The notes: generated from the letters alone by a model not told the origin. A stretch of DNA of 64,000 bases from JAAYAY01 sp964563135 (GCA_964563135.1 CAZLWV010000004.1:43308-107307), one strand, 5' to 3'; shown: positions 45,753-55,541, counted from the first letter of the stretch. A program made the numbers and translations.

Positions 45753-46648
45753 CGTGATGCAGCCTCCAATGGCACAGCGGGAGTTGGGGGCAGGGCCGGA
45801 AGGCCTCGTGGCGTCGGCGCCGCAGGAGCGGCCACGACCGCGGGACGCACCCAGGGCGGGCAGCCGAACAGAAACTGCGGATCCGGCCGGTCGGCCTCGA
45901 CCGGCAGAATCGCGCCCATGCGAAGGATGGCCACCGGGCGTCCCACCCCGTCGGCCACATCCAGCGGATTCTGTCCCGGGGCCGTATCGAACGACGGCTG
46001 TGCCCCTTCCGGATTCCCGGTCGGAACCGCCAGCTCGGGATCTTCCAGGTAAATCACCTTAGTAATGAACTTGCCACTGAGGGCCGTCATGATGTCGTCG
46101 TGCGACAGCTCCACGACGATCGGAAACCGGTACTCAAGACCTGCCGGCGGATAGGTCCGATCAACCACCTCGATGGTCGGGAAGAGCTCCGCTCCGGGGT
46201 TCAGCGGGATATTCATCACGCGAAACCGGTAGACCTGGCCGATCAGCAGCCCCACCCGGATCGGGGCCGTCTCAGCCTCGCCGAACGTTCCATTCTCGGC
46301 CATCGCGATCACCACGCCCGCCGGCGCCTTGATCTGGACTGGCTGGAAGTAGCCGGGCAATGGCCCGCCCCGCTCGAGTTGCAGACTTCCAATCGCTCCC
46401 GGTGGCATAACCCCGTGGTGCATGGAGTGGTAGCCCGACATCTGGCCGAACGAGTCGGCGGCAAACGCCAGGGCCAGCCACGCCGAGAGCACCACGATAC
46501 CGGCAACTCGATGCGAGCATCGTGGATCCCCCCCCGTGGATTCCGGTGTCGGCAGCAGGCCGGCTCGCGCCGAGCTGCCACATCGCCGGCTCTCCAGTCG
46601 AATTCTCGATGCTTGACTGCGGAGCATAGGGACCATTGTCACGGCCAC
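45749..46648 (-). CDS. Secreted envelope protein, paralogue of the next gene
   Basis: A 299-residue exported protein with a hydrophobic segment at about 50-67 (RVAGIVVLSAWLALAFAADSF). It shares a block with the lead gene of the cluster: YRFRVMNIPLNPGAELFPTIEV and ALSGKFITKVIYLEDPE here, TNIPGYDGVELYPTLEV and SGNFVTKVIYLPDPE there. The N-terminal 45 residues are unusual for a signal peptide. An ATG at 46520 with a G-rich stretch before it would give a normal leader, but it is one frame away; a further small indel is possible. Function unknown; envelope role is inferred from the neighbours. Confidence 0.65.
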   Translation of the reverse strand: MAVTMVPMLRSQASRIRLESRRCGSSARAGLLPTPESTGGDPRCSHRVAGIVVLSAWLALAFAADSFGQMSGYHSMHHGVMPPGAIGSLQLERGGPLPGYFQPVQIKAPAGVVIAMAENGTFGEAETAPIRVGLLIGQVYRFRVMNIPLNPGAELFPTIEVVDRTYPPAGLEYRFPIVVELSHDDIMTALSGKFITKVIYLEDPELAVPTGNPEGAQPSFDTAPGQNPLDVADGVGRPVAILRMGAILPVEADRPDPQFLFGCPPWVRPAVVAAPAAPTPRGLPALPPTPAVPLEAASR

Positions 46649-46787
46649 GTGGCCTCAGAAGTGAGGACTTGGGTTTCCTGTTTCGATCAGGTCGCCGTGG
46701 AAGGGATCCGCGGCACCGAAAACCAGACTGGCGGCGGCGCACGGTCTTCAACCCGGCGGCCGCCGCCCATCAGCGGCAATCTCTCAG

Positions 46788-47974
46788 TTACTGAGCGGCA
46801 GCCTGGCAGCTCGCACAGGGCTGGCCGGTCCTGGAAACGCACGATCCGTCGCAGCGGCCCAGAAGTCCGCCACTGCCCAGAAGCCCGCCGCAGCCCCCCG
46901 TGGGGCAACTCGCCGGAACCGCGCGCCCGACGATCCAGGCCTTGTTGGCCGGAGCCGGAACGTAGTAGCCCGGCTGCTCGCGAACGTGGATCCCGATGTG
47001 GCTGGCCGGAGCCGGTGCGTAGACCGGCGTATGGTTCGTGATCACGTGTTTCCGCAATCCGGCCGGATTCCCCAGCGGAATGTGCGGTGGACCGGGAAGC
47101 CCGATCGGAGTGCCGCACATCGGCATCCCGTACTGCGGGCCGCTGACCCCGGAGATGTAGTTGGTGGGAATCGATCCCATGCCGGCTCCCATCGGAGCGG
47201 CCAACGGGCTGGCAGGACCGCCCATCGGGGCGGCAATCGGGCCATCGGCGCCTTGAATGTACGAAACGGGCGTTACGTTGGCGCCCCCCGCCTCGGCACC
47301 CGGGATCTCCAGATCCTTGTTGCCCAGACGCACCACCCCCAGGATTGCACCCCGGCGGTCCGCTTCGACGATCGGATCCACGCCCGGATCAAGCCGCGTG
47401 CTCACGAGCGTCTCCACGCCCGCCAGCGCCAGTTCTTGATACTCCGGGTCCGGCAGATAGATCACCTTCGTGACAAAGTTGCCCGAGAGAACCTGCTCGA
47501 AGTCGGATGGTGTGAACTCCACCGGAATCGCGTTGTGGGCCAGGAAGGCCTGCGTCCGCGGAATCCCCGGGCCCACTTCCAGCGTCGGATACAGTTCCAC
47601 GCCGTCGTATCCGGGGATGTTGGTCAGCTTCAGCCGGTAGATGGCACCCTGGGGGAAATTGTAGCGCCCCGGGCAGACCATCGGCGCGGAATCGAACTGC
47701 CCCGGCATGGAAACGTCCCATGTCACCATCATCCCCTCGGGACCCACGAAGGCCACTTGGGAATTCTGTGCGGTGGGCATCATTCCCGGAATGCCTTCGC
47801 CGCCCATCACGCCCGGCCCGGGCCCTTCTACACCCGGCCCCGTCGCTAGTCCCATCGGCCGCCGACGCCCGGCCCAACCATTGGTCCCATCGGCGGCATG
47901 CATGGTTGCTGCATCGGTGCATGGCACCCCACAGCAGCTACCGCCAATGCCATCAGACACATTCCGAATCTCAT
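46788..47974 (-). CDS. Envelope lipoprotein, frameshifted, Cys-rich tail
   Basis: The lead gene of the envelope cluster. A lipoprotein leader is read from ATG 47974: MRFGMCLMALAVAAVGCHAP, with a lipobox at Val-Gly-Cys. That frame stops soon after PMVGPGVGGRWD; the body continues in another frame with RPMGLATGPGVEGP to the stop at 46788. The shift lies at 47854-47866 and fits one missing C in GGCC. The body shares its central domain with the next gene (SGNFVTKVIYLPDPE), then has a Gly/Pro-rich stretch and a Cys-rich tail (SCPTGGCGG, RCDGSCVSR, CASC). Corrected, it would be about 395 residues. An ATG at 47960 in the body frame is not likely to be the true start. Confidence 0.7.
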
Positions 47975-48368
47975 CAGGTGTCCCCCCATCTCATTAGGGC
48001 TTCGGCCACGGATCATTTCCTATCGCGGGGCACCCCCGCAACTGAATACAACTCAAAACTTCCGCTCATACTGCGAGTTGTCGCTCGCGCCGGATTTCCA
48101 TCTGACTTGAGCACGTCCGGCAACGGCCTGGCTCGCCCGACGCCTTGATCGACTCGCACTGCTGCTCAGGCGATTGACATGGACCGCCACACGCCGGCGG
48201 CCTACAATCCCTGCCTTCGCATCTCCGCCTTGCCCTGAAGTCGCCTGTCGGCGCCTTCTCGGGTGGAATTGATGCCTGCCAAGGGGCAACCGCGCAAGAG
48301 CCCCTCTGAGGTTTATTCGTCGGCGTGGTACAATGCGAATCTTTGGAAAATCCGTCAGGACCCGGACG
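47975..48368. other. Divergent region between envelope cluster and LolA-like gene
   Basis: No gene is supported. It should contain the promoter of the minus-strand envelope cluster and that of the LolA-like gene. A TACAAT hexamer at 48329-48334 is a plausible -10 for the latter. Confidence 0.5.
48329..48334 (+). promoter_or_regulatory. Possible -10 element of the LolA-like gene
   Basis: TACAAT, one mismatch from the sigma-70 consensus, lies 35 bases before the chosen start ATG 48369. No good TTGACA is found 17 bases upstream, so the call is weak. It also argues against the earlier ATG 48333, which overlaps this hexamer. Confidence 0.3.
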
Positions 48369-49349
48369 ATGCGTACCAAGTCGTTAATCGCAATTCTTTT
48401 CGTAGCCTTCCTGTCTTTCCTGGTTGCGTCCGGCAAAATCCCCCGGGTACCCTCCCTCCTGGCGGGTCAGGATTCGCACGGCGAGGGGGAGCTTGACTCC
48501 ACAGCGGGGCAGGGGGGCACCGATCTGTCAGACCCCCCCGACGACGGGCAGACCCTGGTGCGTCAAGCGGTGACTGCCCTCGAACGTCACTACTCCGTGG
48601 CCGCCGAGATCACTCAGGAGGCGATCCTGATGGGGCATACGGTGATGGGGTCCGGCACCTACTCCGAGCAGCGGTCCAACCAGGCCCTGCGGTTCCGGCT
48701 GGAATTGAATGCCAAGACCCACGACGACAAGCAGGCCAGCGGCATCGTGCAGGTGTGTGACGGGCAGTTTCTCTGGAACTACCGCAAACTCAGGGGGGCC
48801 GAGAGCCTCTCCCGCGTCGACTTGGCCCTCGTGGAGCAGCGACGCGCCGAATTGGGCGCCCCGCAGTCGGCGCCGGTTCTCGACCTGGCCTCCGGCATGG
48901 GCGGACTGGCCAAGCTGCTGCGATCCTTCGATCGGGCCTTCCTTTTCGACAGGCCCCAAGGAGTCCAGCTCCAGGCCAGGTTTCCCGCCTGGAAAGTCGA
49001 GGGGCGCTGGCGCCCGGAAATGCTCGCCCGGGCCGTTCCCGAACACAAGGAAGCCATCGAGCAGGGCAGGGGAGTGGCGCGGGAAGATCTGCCCGAACAC
49101 CTTCCCAACAGCGTGGTCCTCTTCCTCGGCAAGGACGACCTGTTTCCCTACACGATCGTGTTCTATCGCCTCGAAGGCTCCACCGCCCGCGTGAAGGCCT
49201 CTCCGAATACGCCGGCGGCCATCGTCCGCATCGAAATCACCAAGGTGCGATTCAATCAACCCATCCCGGCCAGTCAGTTCGCCTACAATCCCAGCCTGGC
49301 GTTTGCCGACGAGACCGAGCAGCTTCTGGCCAAACTCGGCCTCAAGTAG
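48369..49349 (+). CDS. LolA-like lipoprotein carrier/outer membrane protein
   Basis: A 326-residue exported protein with a signal peptide (MRTKSLIAILFVAFLSFLVAS). After a Gly/Asp-rich linker of about 45 residues the body resembles LolA, the periplasmic carrier that moves lipoproteins to the outer membrane: a helical start (LVRQAVTALERHYSVAAEITQEA), then a beta half-barrel with VVLFLGKDDLFPYTIVFYR and the closing ITKVRFNQPIPASQFAYN strand. It lacks a lipobox. I chose ATG 48369, which has CAGGACCCGGACG upstream. Confidence 0.7.
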   Translation: MRTKSLIAILFVAFLSFLVASGKIPRVPSLLAGQDSHGEGELDSTAGQGGTDLSDPPDDGQTLVRQAVTALERHYSVAAEITQEAILMGHTVMGSGTYSEQRSNQALRFRLELNAKTHDDKQASGIVQVCDGQFLWNYRKLRGAESLSRVDLALVEQRRAELGAPQSAPVLDLASGMGGLAKLLRSFDRAFLFDRPQGVQLQARFPAWKVEGRWRPEMLARAVPEHKEAIEQGRGVAREDLPEHLPNSVVLFLGKDDLFPYTIVFYRLEGSTARVKASPNTPAAIVRIEITKVRFNQPIPASQFAYNPSLAFADETEQLLAKLGLK

Positions 49350-49400
49350 GCCCCGTTGCGCCCTGATGGGTGAGACCCTGTCCGGCCCGGCACACCCTCG

Positions 49401-50657
49401 CTACCGCGACGCAACGCGTTCCCGGTCCGCCCGCTGCGCGGCGATTTGTTCCGTTTCCGCATCCATAGTGCGATCGAACTGCTCCGGCAGCAGACGTTCT
49501 CCCCGGCAGGCCGACCGGTAGATCCCGTCGATCAGTCGCTCGTAGCCGCGGACCATCACCTCCACCGAGAACCGCCGGCACACCAGTTTGCGGCCGGCCT
49601 CCCCCATGGCGCTGGCGGCCCGCGGATCGGCCAGCAACCGCAGCATGGCATCGGCCAGGGCCTGACGATCGCCCGGCGGGCAGAGAATCCCCGTCTCCCC
49701 GTCCTCAACCGTTTCTGCGAGCGAACCCACATTCGGCGCCACCACCGGCAGGCCGCAGGCGGCCGCCTCCAGCGTAGAGGCCGGGTTGGCCTCCATCTTC
49801 GACGACAGAACCTTCACGTCCAGGGCCGCCAGGATCTTGGGCACATCGTATCGCGTGCCCAACATGCGAACGCTCCCGGCCAGCCCGAGTTCGGCCACCT
49901 TCGCTTCTATTGCCCCTCGTTGGCTGCCATCGCCGACAACAACCAGGATCGCGCCCGGCAGTCGCTGCACGACCCCGGCCATGGCCTCGATGAGGAGCAT
50001 GTGCTGCTTCTCCGGCCGGAGGGCGGCCACGATTCCCGCCACCGGGGCCTCGGCGGGAATGTCCAGACGGGCCCGCATGGCCAGCTTGTCGCGCGGCCGG
50101 AACCGGTCCACGTCCACACCGTTCCAGATCGTGAAAACCTTGCCTTGCGGGCACCGCTCGCCTGCGACAAGAAACCGGGAATGGCTGCGGGCGCAGCCGA
50201 TGAATCCGTCGGTGATCGGCGCCAGCATGCGGTTCAACCGTTCGACCCGGACCGGGTAGCCGGTCGAATGCAGGGCCGACAGGATCACCGGCACCCCGGC
50301 TCGCCAGGCGGCCAGGCGTCCCCAGAACATCCGGTCGCCCCCGGTTCCCACCGTCACCACCGCATCGATCCGCCGCTCGCCGAGCAGGCCCGTCAGCCGT
50401 CCCAGCACCGCCAGATCGTACTTGCTCTTCAGCAGCCCCGTGTGCACGGGAACTTCCTCGGCCAGCACCTCCCCCAGTTCGGCCAGACGCTTCAGGCAGC
50501 ACAGCTCGGGCAGAAACCGCTCGCGATCCATTCTCCGTAGCAGTTCCGCCAGCAGGGTCTCCGCGCCGCCGACCACCATCTCCGTATGAATGAACATCAC
50601 CCGCAAGGGGCCGCGGTCTTCCGGAACGATCAGATTGCCGAAGCGCCGCAGAAACAT
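49401..50657 (-). CDS. GT4-type glycosyltransferase
   Basis: A 418-residue GT-B glycosyltransferase. It begins LRVMFIHTEMVVGGAETLL, with the acceptor-side Gly-rich turn. The donor half has TIWNGVDVDRFRPRD, GIVAALRPEKQH and STLEAAACGLPVVAPNVGSLAETV, with the EX7E-type Glu residues. It probably extends an envelope polysaccharide. ATG 50657 is preceded by AGGTGGCTCCC; earlier in-frame codons have no support. It is convergent with the LolA-like gene, 51 bp apart. Confidence 0.85.
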   Translation of the reverse strand: MFLRRFGNLIVPEDRGPLRVMFIHTEMVVGGAETLLAELLRRMDRERFLPELCCLKRLAELGEVLAEEVPVHTGLLKSKYDLAVLGRLTGLLGERRIDAVVTVGTGGDRMFWGRLAAWRAGVPVILSALHSTGYPVRVERLNRMLAPITDGFIGCARSHSRFLVAGERCPQGKVFTIWNGVDVDRFRPRDKLAMRARLDIPAEAPVAGIVAALRPEKQHMLLIEAMAGVVQRLPGAILVVVGDGSQRGAIEAKVAELGLAGSVRMLGTRYDVPKILAALDVKVLSSKMEANPASTLEAAACGLPVVAPNVGSLAETVEDGETGILCPPGDRQALADAMLRLLADPRAASAMGEAGRKLVCRRFSVEVMVRGYERLIDGIYRSACRGERLLPEQFDRTMDAETEQIAAQRADRERVASR

Positions 50658-51091
50658 GGGAGCCACCTGTTGCCTGGTCGAAGGGACCGGAATCCATAAA
50701 CCGACTACACAAATATGGAGTGTGTTTCGCCTCTTCGTCCGCTCCACGGTCCGGCAATTCGCCCTCCCCGGCCGAGACTGGACGCAATGCCCCTGGTGGC
50801 GAGGAAGAACCGGACCTCCCGGCGATGCAAAAAAACAACACTGCCGGCCCGCAGGCTGAAGGATACCCCGATACTGGGTGGGTTGCCGCGGGATCACTTG
50901 GATACTCGGAGGGCCGGGCTTCGAGTCGGCCGGCCGCCCCGTGGCGGCCACCCCCGGGAACACGGCCTTCCGCGCGGCCCCACCGGCCGGCACGCAAAGG
51001 GTGTCCGATCGGTTCTTCTCGCAGGATCGGTTTGCTAATATCAGAGCAGGCGTCCCCAGCCGGTGTCCCTGTTGCCCTGGGAGGTTTCCCC
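50658..51091. other. Divergent intergenic region, no supported gene
   Basis: Separates the glycosyltransferase (minus) from an epimerase-like gene (plus). It contains a slightly AT-rich segment near 50700, likely the promoter side of the glycosyltransferase, and the ribosome site GGGAGGTTTCCCC of the epimerase-like gene at its end. No structural RNA or repeat was seen. Confidence 0.4.
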
Positions 51092-52063
51092 ATGCCATCC
51101 ACGCGTCGGTCTTTTCTCGCCACCAGTTCCTCGGCCGTCGGCACCGGTCTGGCCGCAACCCTGCTTCGTCCGCTGCCGCTTCCCGCTGCCCAACTTGGCG
51201 GGGCAGGGCAGGGGGGCACTCGTGGAAACCCCATTGCTGTCTCCACCTATTCCTTCTGGCGGTTCCGCGACGATTCGAAACTCTCGATCGAGCGCTGCAT
51301 CGATCTGGCGGCCGAGATGGGGTTCGATGCCGTCGAGATCCTCCACATGCAGATGCAGGAAGAGTCGGACGCCTACCTGCAGAAACTCAAACGCCGCGCT
51401 TTCGTCAACGGCCTCGACCTCTGCGGCTTCTCGACCCATCAGGGCTTCGTGTCCCCCGATCGTGCCACGCGGCAGAAGAACGTCGACCACACGATCCACT
51501 GCATTGAGCTGGCCTACAAGCTCGGCATTCCCACGATCCGCGTCAACACGGGACGCTGGGGCACCGCCGGGTCCTTCGATGAGCTGATGGCCAATCGGGG
51601 TATTGAACCGAGACTCGAAGGCTACAGCGACGATGACGGATTCACCTGGGTCATCGAGAGCCTTCAGCAGTGTCTCCCCAGGGCCGAACAGTGCGGGGTT
51701 CTCCTGGGGCTGGAGAATCACTGGGGACTCGGACGCACGGCCGAGGGCGTGTTGCGGATCGTCAAGTCCATCGATTCCCCTTGGCTCCTCGCCACGATGG
51801 ACACGGGCAATTTCCTCGAAGACCCTTACGACCAGCTCGAGAAGATGGCCCCCGAGACCGTCTACGTGCAGGCCAAGACCTACTTCGGCGGCGGCACCTG
51901 GTACACGCTGGATCTCGACTATCCCCGCATCGCCCAGATCCTCCGCCGCCACGGCTACCGCGGCTATGTCTCCCTGGAGTTCGAGGGCAAGGAAGACCCC
52001 ATGACCGCCATCCCCAAGAGCCTCGCCATGCTCCGGCAAGCCTTCGCCTCGGTCCAGGCCTGA
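51092..52063 (+). CDS. Tat-exported sugar phosphate isomerase/epimerase-like protein
   Basis: A 323-residue TIM barrel of the same family as the gene at 7291, but clearly different in sequence. The twin-arginine leader STRRSFLATSSSA is at residues 3-15. Barrel strands include FDAVEILHMQM, IRVNTGRWG, LLGLENHWGLG and ATMDTGNF, with the Glu, His and Asp ligands expected for the metal site. The C-terminal YRGYVSLEFEGKED is typical. The gene is monocistronic in appearance. The start is fixed by GGGAGGTTTCCCC before ATG 51092. Confidence 0.85.
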   Translation: MPSTRRSFLATSSSAVGTGLAATLLRPLPLPAAQLGGAGQGGTRGNPIAVSTYSFWRFRDDSKLSIERCIDLAAEMGFDAVEILHMQMQEESDAYLQKLKRRAFVNGLDLCGFSTHQGFVSPDRATRQKNVDHTIHCIELAYKLGIPTIRVNTGRWGTAGSFDELMANRGIEPRLEGYSDDDGFTWVIESLQQCLPRAEQCGVLLGLENHWGLGRTAEGVLRIVKSIDSPWLLATMDTGNFLEDPYDQLEKMAPETVYVQAKTYFGGGTWYTLDLDYPRIAQILRRHGYRGYVSLEFEGKEDPMTAIPKSLAMLRQAFASVQA

Positions 52064-52217
52064 CGGTTTATGCCTGCTTGCCGAGTGCCCGCGTCCAAAC
52101 GCAGTCGTCCGGCGGCACGCTCAGAGTCGGCCGGCGCGGCGGACCCCGCCAGCCGCATCATCGTTCCCCCGGCGCCGCACGGCCGGGACACGCTTTGCCC
52201 CACACCCTCACCGGCGC

Positions 52218-52862
52218 TCAGTCGTCTCCCAGGTGAAACACCCCGTTGATCGTCACGACCTTCAGCTGGCCTCTGCGGTAACGGATCAGGTTCACGCCGC
52301 AGTTGTCTTGGGGAACCTTGCGATACAAGGCCGTGGGAAAACCCAGCAGTTGGGCAAGCCATGCCCGGTTGACCACGTTGTGCGCCACGGCGGCGATGGA
52401 TCTTCCCAGGTTCTCGGCCAATAGACGCTCCAGCGCGGGCGCCGACCGCTCGAGCACCTGCGTGACCGTTTCGCCCCCCAGGTAGGGATTCTCCGCCGCG
52501 TTGGTCATGAAGGCCCGGTAGGCCTCCGGATCCTTCCTCTCGATCTCCCCCCAGTCCCGGCCTTCCCACTCTCCCACATCGGCCTCGACCAGGTCGTCCA
52601 CTGCGATCACGTCCAGGCCGTGCGGCGTGGCGATCGCCTCCGCGGTCTGGCGGGCACGCAACAGAGGGCTCGAGAACACGCTCTCCAATCCCGTTCCCGA
52701 GAGGAAGCGAGCGGTCTGCTCGGCCTGACGGCGGCCGCTCTGGGAAAGGGCCGGATCGCTGCGCCGCCCCTGCAGGCGGGGCGGCCTGGCAAGATTGTTG
52801 GCAGTCTCCGCATGGCGAATCAGGTACAGCCAGCATGTATCCGGGGCAGGGGAGGGGAGCAT
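52218..52862 (-). CDS. Histidine phosphatase family protein
   Basis: A 214-residue phosphatase or mutase of the phosphoglycerate-mutase-like fold. The catalytic RHAETANN is at residues 16-23 (usually RHGE), followed by the second pocket SSPLLRARQTAEA at about 66-78 and a C-terminal AVAHNVVNRAWL that carries the second His. It likely dephosphorylates a small metabolite. I chose ATG 52862 as the start; the ribosome site is poor. The pdxA-type gene lies upstream on the same strand, about 130 bp away. Confidence 0.75.
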   Translation of the reverse strand: MLPSPAPDTCWLYLIRHAETANNLARPPRLQGRRSDPALSQSGRRQAEQTARFLSGTGLESVFSSPLLRARQTAEAIATPHGLDVIAVDDLVEADVGEWEGRDWGEIERKDPEAYRAFMTNAAENPYLGGETVTQVLERSAPALERLLAENLGRSIAAVAHNVVNRAWLAQLLGFPTALYRKVPQDNCGVNLIRYRRGQLKVVTINGVFHLGDD

Positions 52863-52989
52863 CGAGCGTTGCCGGGATTCAGGGTTCGAGTTCGGGACGC
52901 AGTCTGCCCATTGTACCGATGACGCTCCGAATTGGAACAGCACGGTAGAAGTGATGAAAAACGCCAGCAGCGGACCAGATCCAGCCCCC

Positions 52990-54042
52990 TCATTTCCCTT
53001 CGGTCAACTTCACCGCCACGCGGATGGCCTCGATCATGCTGCTCACCCGGGCCGTCCCTTTCCACGCCAGGTCGAAAGCCGTGCCATGAGCCACGCTCGT
53101 GCGCACGATCGGCAGCCCGAGCGTCACGTTCACTGCCCGGTGCATCCCCAGTAGCTTCAGCGCGATGTGTCCCTGGTCGTGATACATGGCCACTACCGCG
53201 TCGAACTCGCCGTCACGGGCGCGAATCATCACCGTATCGGCCGGATGGGGACCGTCCAGGTCGAGCCCCGCAGCGATCCCCGCTTCCACGGCCGGCCGGA
53301 TCACCTCGAGCTCTTCCCGGCCGAACAGTCCCCCCTCGCCGCCGTGCGGATTCAAGGCACAGACTCCGATCCTCGGACGCTCCCCCTTCATCCGTCTCAT
53401 GAAGGAATCGGCCAGCCGGGCCTTGGCCAGGACCTCGGCGCTCGTCATTTCGCGGAACACGTTGAGCATCGCCGTGTGAAGCGTCACGTGCACGACCGCC
53501 AGTCCTGCCGGGCCCCGGATCGGCTCCTCCGGTCCGAGATACAGCATCATCGCAAAATCGTCCACCCCGCACATCTCGGCCAGCAGTTCCGTATGTCCCG
53601 GCCAGTCGTGCCCGGCATCGTGGAGAGCCTGCTTGTGCAAGGGGGCTGTCACGATCCCGTCGACTCGCCGCTCGAGGGCCAGACGCGCCGCGGCGGCGAT
53701 CGCCTCGTAGGCCGCCTGGCCGCTGCGGGCGTCGATCTGCCCGACCGGCGCACCGAGCACGTCGTCCGTTCCCGTCGCCAGGCAGCAGATCCGCCCCACC
53801 GACGGTTCGGCCTCCTCCACCTCCTCGAGGATGCAAACGCCCGCCCCCGTCCCTCGCAGCGAGATCGCGCGGCGGACCATCTCCGGATGCCCAACCACGA
53901 CCGGCCGGCACCAGTTATGAACCTCCGGCGCAGCACACGCCGCCGCCACGATCTCCGGCCCCACGCCCGCCGGATCCCCGAGCGTGAGCGCCAACAAGGG
54001 CTTCTCCGTCTTCATCCCTTCCATCCCTTCGTCACCCGTCAT
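52990..54042 (-). CDS. pdxA: 4-hydroxythreonine-4-phosphate dehydrogenase family (PdxA)
   Basis: An NAD-dependent, metal-dependent dehydrogenase of the PdxA family, 341-350 residues depending on the start. The start region PLLALTLGDPAGVGPE is the family signature. The metal-binding His residues lie in GHDWPGHTELLAEM and in the MYHDQGHIALK segment. The classic member makes pyridoxal phosphate; a related branch (PdxA2) acts on D-threonate phosphate, and I cannot separate these here. ATG 54042 and 54015 are both possible starts. Preceding on the strand is a Gfo/Idh/MocA gene. Confidence 0.85.
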   Translation of the reverse strand: MTGDEGMEGMKTEKPLLALTLGDPAGVGPEIVAAACAAPEVHNWCRPVVVGHPEMVRRAISLRGTGAGVCILEEVEEAEPSVGRICCLATGTDDVLGAPVGQIDARSGQAAYEAIAAAARLALERRVDGIVTAPLHKQALHDAGHDWPGHTELLAEMCGVDDFAMMLYLGPEEPIRGPAGLAVVHVTLHTAMLNVFREMTSAEVLAKARLADSFMRRMKGERPRIGVCALNPHGGEGGLFGREELEVIRPAVEAGIAAGLDLDGPHPADTVMIRARDGEFDAVVAMYHDQGHIALKLLGMHRAVNVTLGLPIVRTSVAHGTAFDLAWKGTARVSSMIEAIRVAVKLTEGK

Positions 54043-54149
54043 CCGAGTGCTCTGTCACAGCTTCATTATGGGATCAATGGCCTGGAATCATGCGACAATC
54101 CCCGAGTTGTTCCACAGTCTCGATCCCAATTCCTGGCTGTGACAAAGCA

Positions 54150-55541
54150 CTACGCCAGCTTGGGCAGCTCCCAGCCCTCGCGCCGCGGTCGCGAAATGTA
54201 GCTCGACTTGTTGGCCTCGTCGCAGTTGGTGAACCGTTCGGTGGTCGGATCCCACTTGAGCCGTTTGCCGACCTGCCCCACTTCGCGGGCCAGGTTGACC
54301 AGGTAGCACAGCGAGGTGGCACGCTGGCCGATCTCGATGTCGGCGTTGCACTTCTGACGCGTCTTGATGCACTCGACCCAGTTCTCGATGTGGTACTGGT
54401 TCTCAGGCTTGGTGATCGGACCGGGGTTCTCGGGCGATGCGAGCAGTTCCTTGGGGCCGGCGATCTTGTCGCGGTTGATTTCGAGCTTGCCCTTCTCGCC
54501 CACGAAGATCGCACCCAGTCCCGGGCCCCACTCGCCGTCCAGATGCAGCCGCAGCTCGGTCCCGTTGGCATACCACATGCGGATCTTCGCCCGCGGCCCG
54601 ACGACCGGCTTGGCCAGGTTGATCAGGTAGTCCAGCCGCGTCTGGTCGACCTCGGTGACCGTCTCGAACTTGCCGCACGGCCGATCGGCGACCGCCTCTT
54701 CCAGCAGGATCTCCACCGGCCCGGTGTCGTCGGTCCCCAGCGCCCGCTGGATCTGGTCGTAGGAGTGCGTCCCCCAGCCGGTCACTCCGTAGCACAGCCC
54801 GCCGCCGTCGTAGTCCCACCACTTCTCCCAGCCGTGCTGCAGGGCGTGATGGTAGGGACGCTCCGCCGCCTGGTTCAGCCACACGTTCCACCAGCCTTCC
54901 TTGCCTCCGGCGGGCAGCGGCTCGGCCGGCTCGTTCGTCCATGCGACGGGGCCCACGAAGTTCGGCGCCAGCACTGTCTTGATCTTGCCGATCGCACCGT
55001 TCTTGACCAGGTCGCTGGCCCAGTTGTTCATCGGCATCGACCGCTGCTGCGTTCCCACCTGGGTCACCCGCTTGTACTTCCGCGCCGCGTTGACCATGTA
55101 GCGCCCTTCGTCGATCGTCAGGCACATCGGCTTCTCGATGTACGTGTCGAGACCGGCCTGCATCGCGTGCACCACCACCCACGCCCGCGAGTGCGTCGTC
55201 GTCTCCGCCATGATCCCGTCGAGCTTCTCCTTCTCGAACATCTCGTGGATGTTGTCGTAGGTCGACCAGTTCTGGTCCTGCCCCACAACCTTCACGAATT
55301 CGTCGACCGCCGGCTGGAAGCAGTCGCACACTGCGGTCACTTTCATCTGCGGGATCAGCTTGCAGTCGGTGGCGATCGATCTGGCCCGGCCCCCCAGGCC
55401 CACGATGCCCACAACGACACGCTCGCTGGCGCTGGTCGCGCCGTCCAGTCCGAGCACGCCGGAGGGAACAAGATACGGGAGAGCCAGGGCTGCACCGCCG
55501 ACTCGCAACACGTCGCGCCGGGTCCATTTCGATCGGGCCAT
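54150..55541 (-). CDS. Gfo/Idh/MocA-family oxidoreductase, Tat-exported
   Basis: A 463-residue oxidoreductase, a distant relative of the gene at 29491. The twin-arginine leader TRRDVLRVGGAALALPYL is at residues 8-25. The nucleotide fold starts with VVVGIVGLGGRARS; the catalytic EKP is YIEKPMCL near 135. The substrate domain includes WWDYDGGGLCYGVTGWGTH. Likely acts on a sugar or polyol in the cell envelope. ATG 55541 is preceded by AAGGAGCGGCAAT. Confidence 0.85.
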   Translation of the reverse strand: MARSKWTRRDVLRVGGAALALPYLVPSGVLGLDGATSASERVVVGIVGLGGRARSIATDCKLIPQMKVTAVCDCFQPAVDEFVKVVGQDQNWSTYDNIHEMFEKEKLDGIMAETTTHSRAWVVVHAMQAGLDTYIEKPMCLTIDEGRYMVNAARKYKRVTQVGTQQRSMPMNNWASDLVKNGAIGKIKTVLAPNFVGPVAWTNEPAEPLPAGGKEGWWNVWLNQAAERPYHHALQHGWEKWWDYDGGGLCYGVTGWGTHSYDQIQRALGTDDTGPVEILLEEAVADRPCGKFETVTEVDQTRLDYLINLAKPVVGPRAKIRMWYANGTELRLHLDGEWGPGLGAIFVGEKGKLEINRDKIAGPKELLASPENPGPITKPENQYHIENWVECIKTRQKCNADIEIGQRATSLCYLVNLAREVGQVGKRLKWDPTTERFTNCDEANKSSYISRPRREGWELPKLA

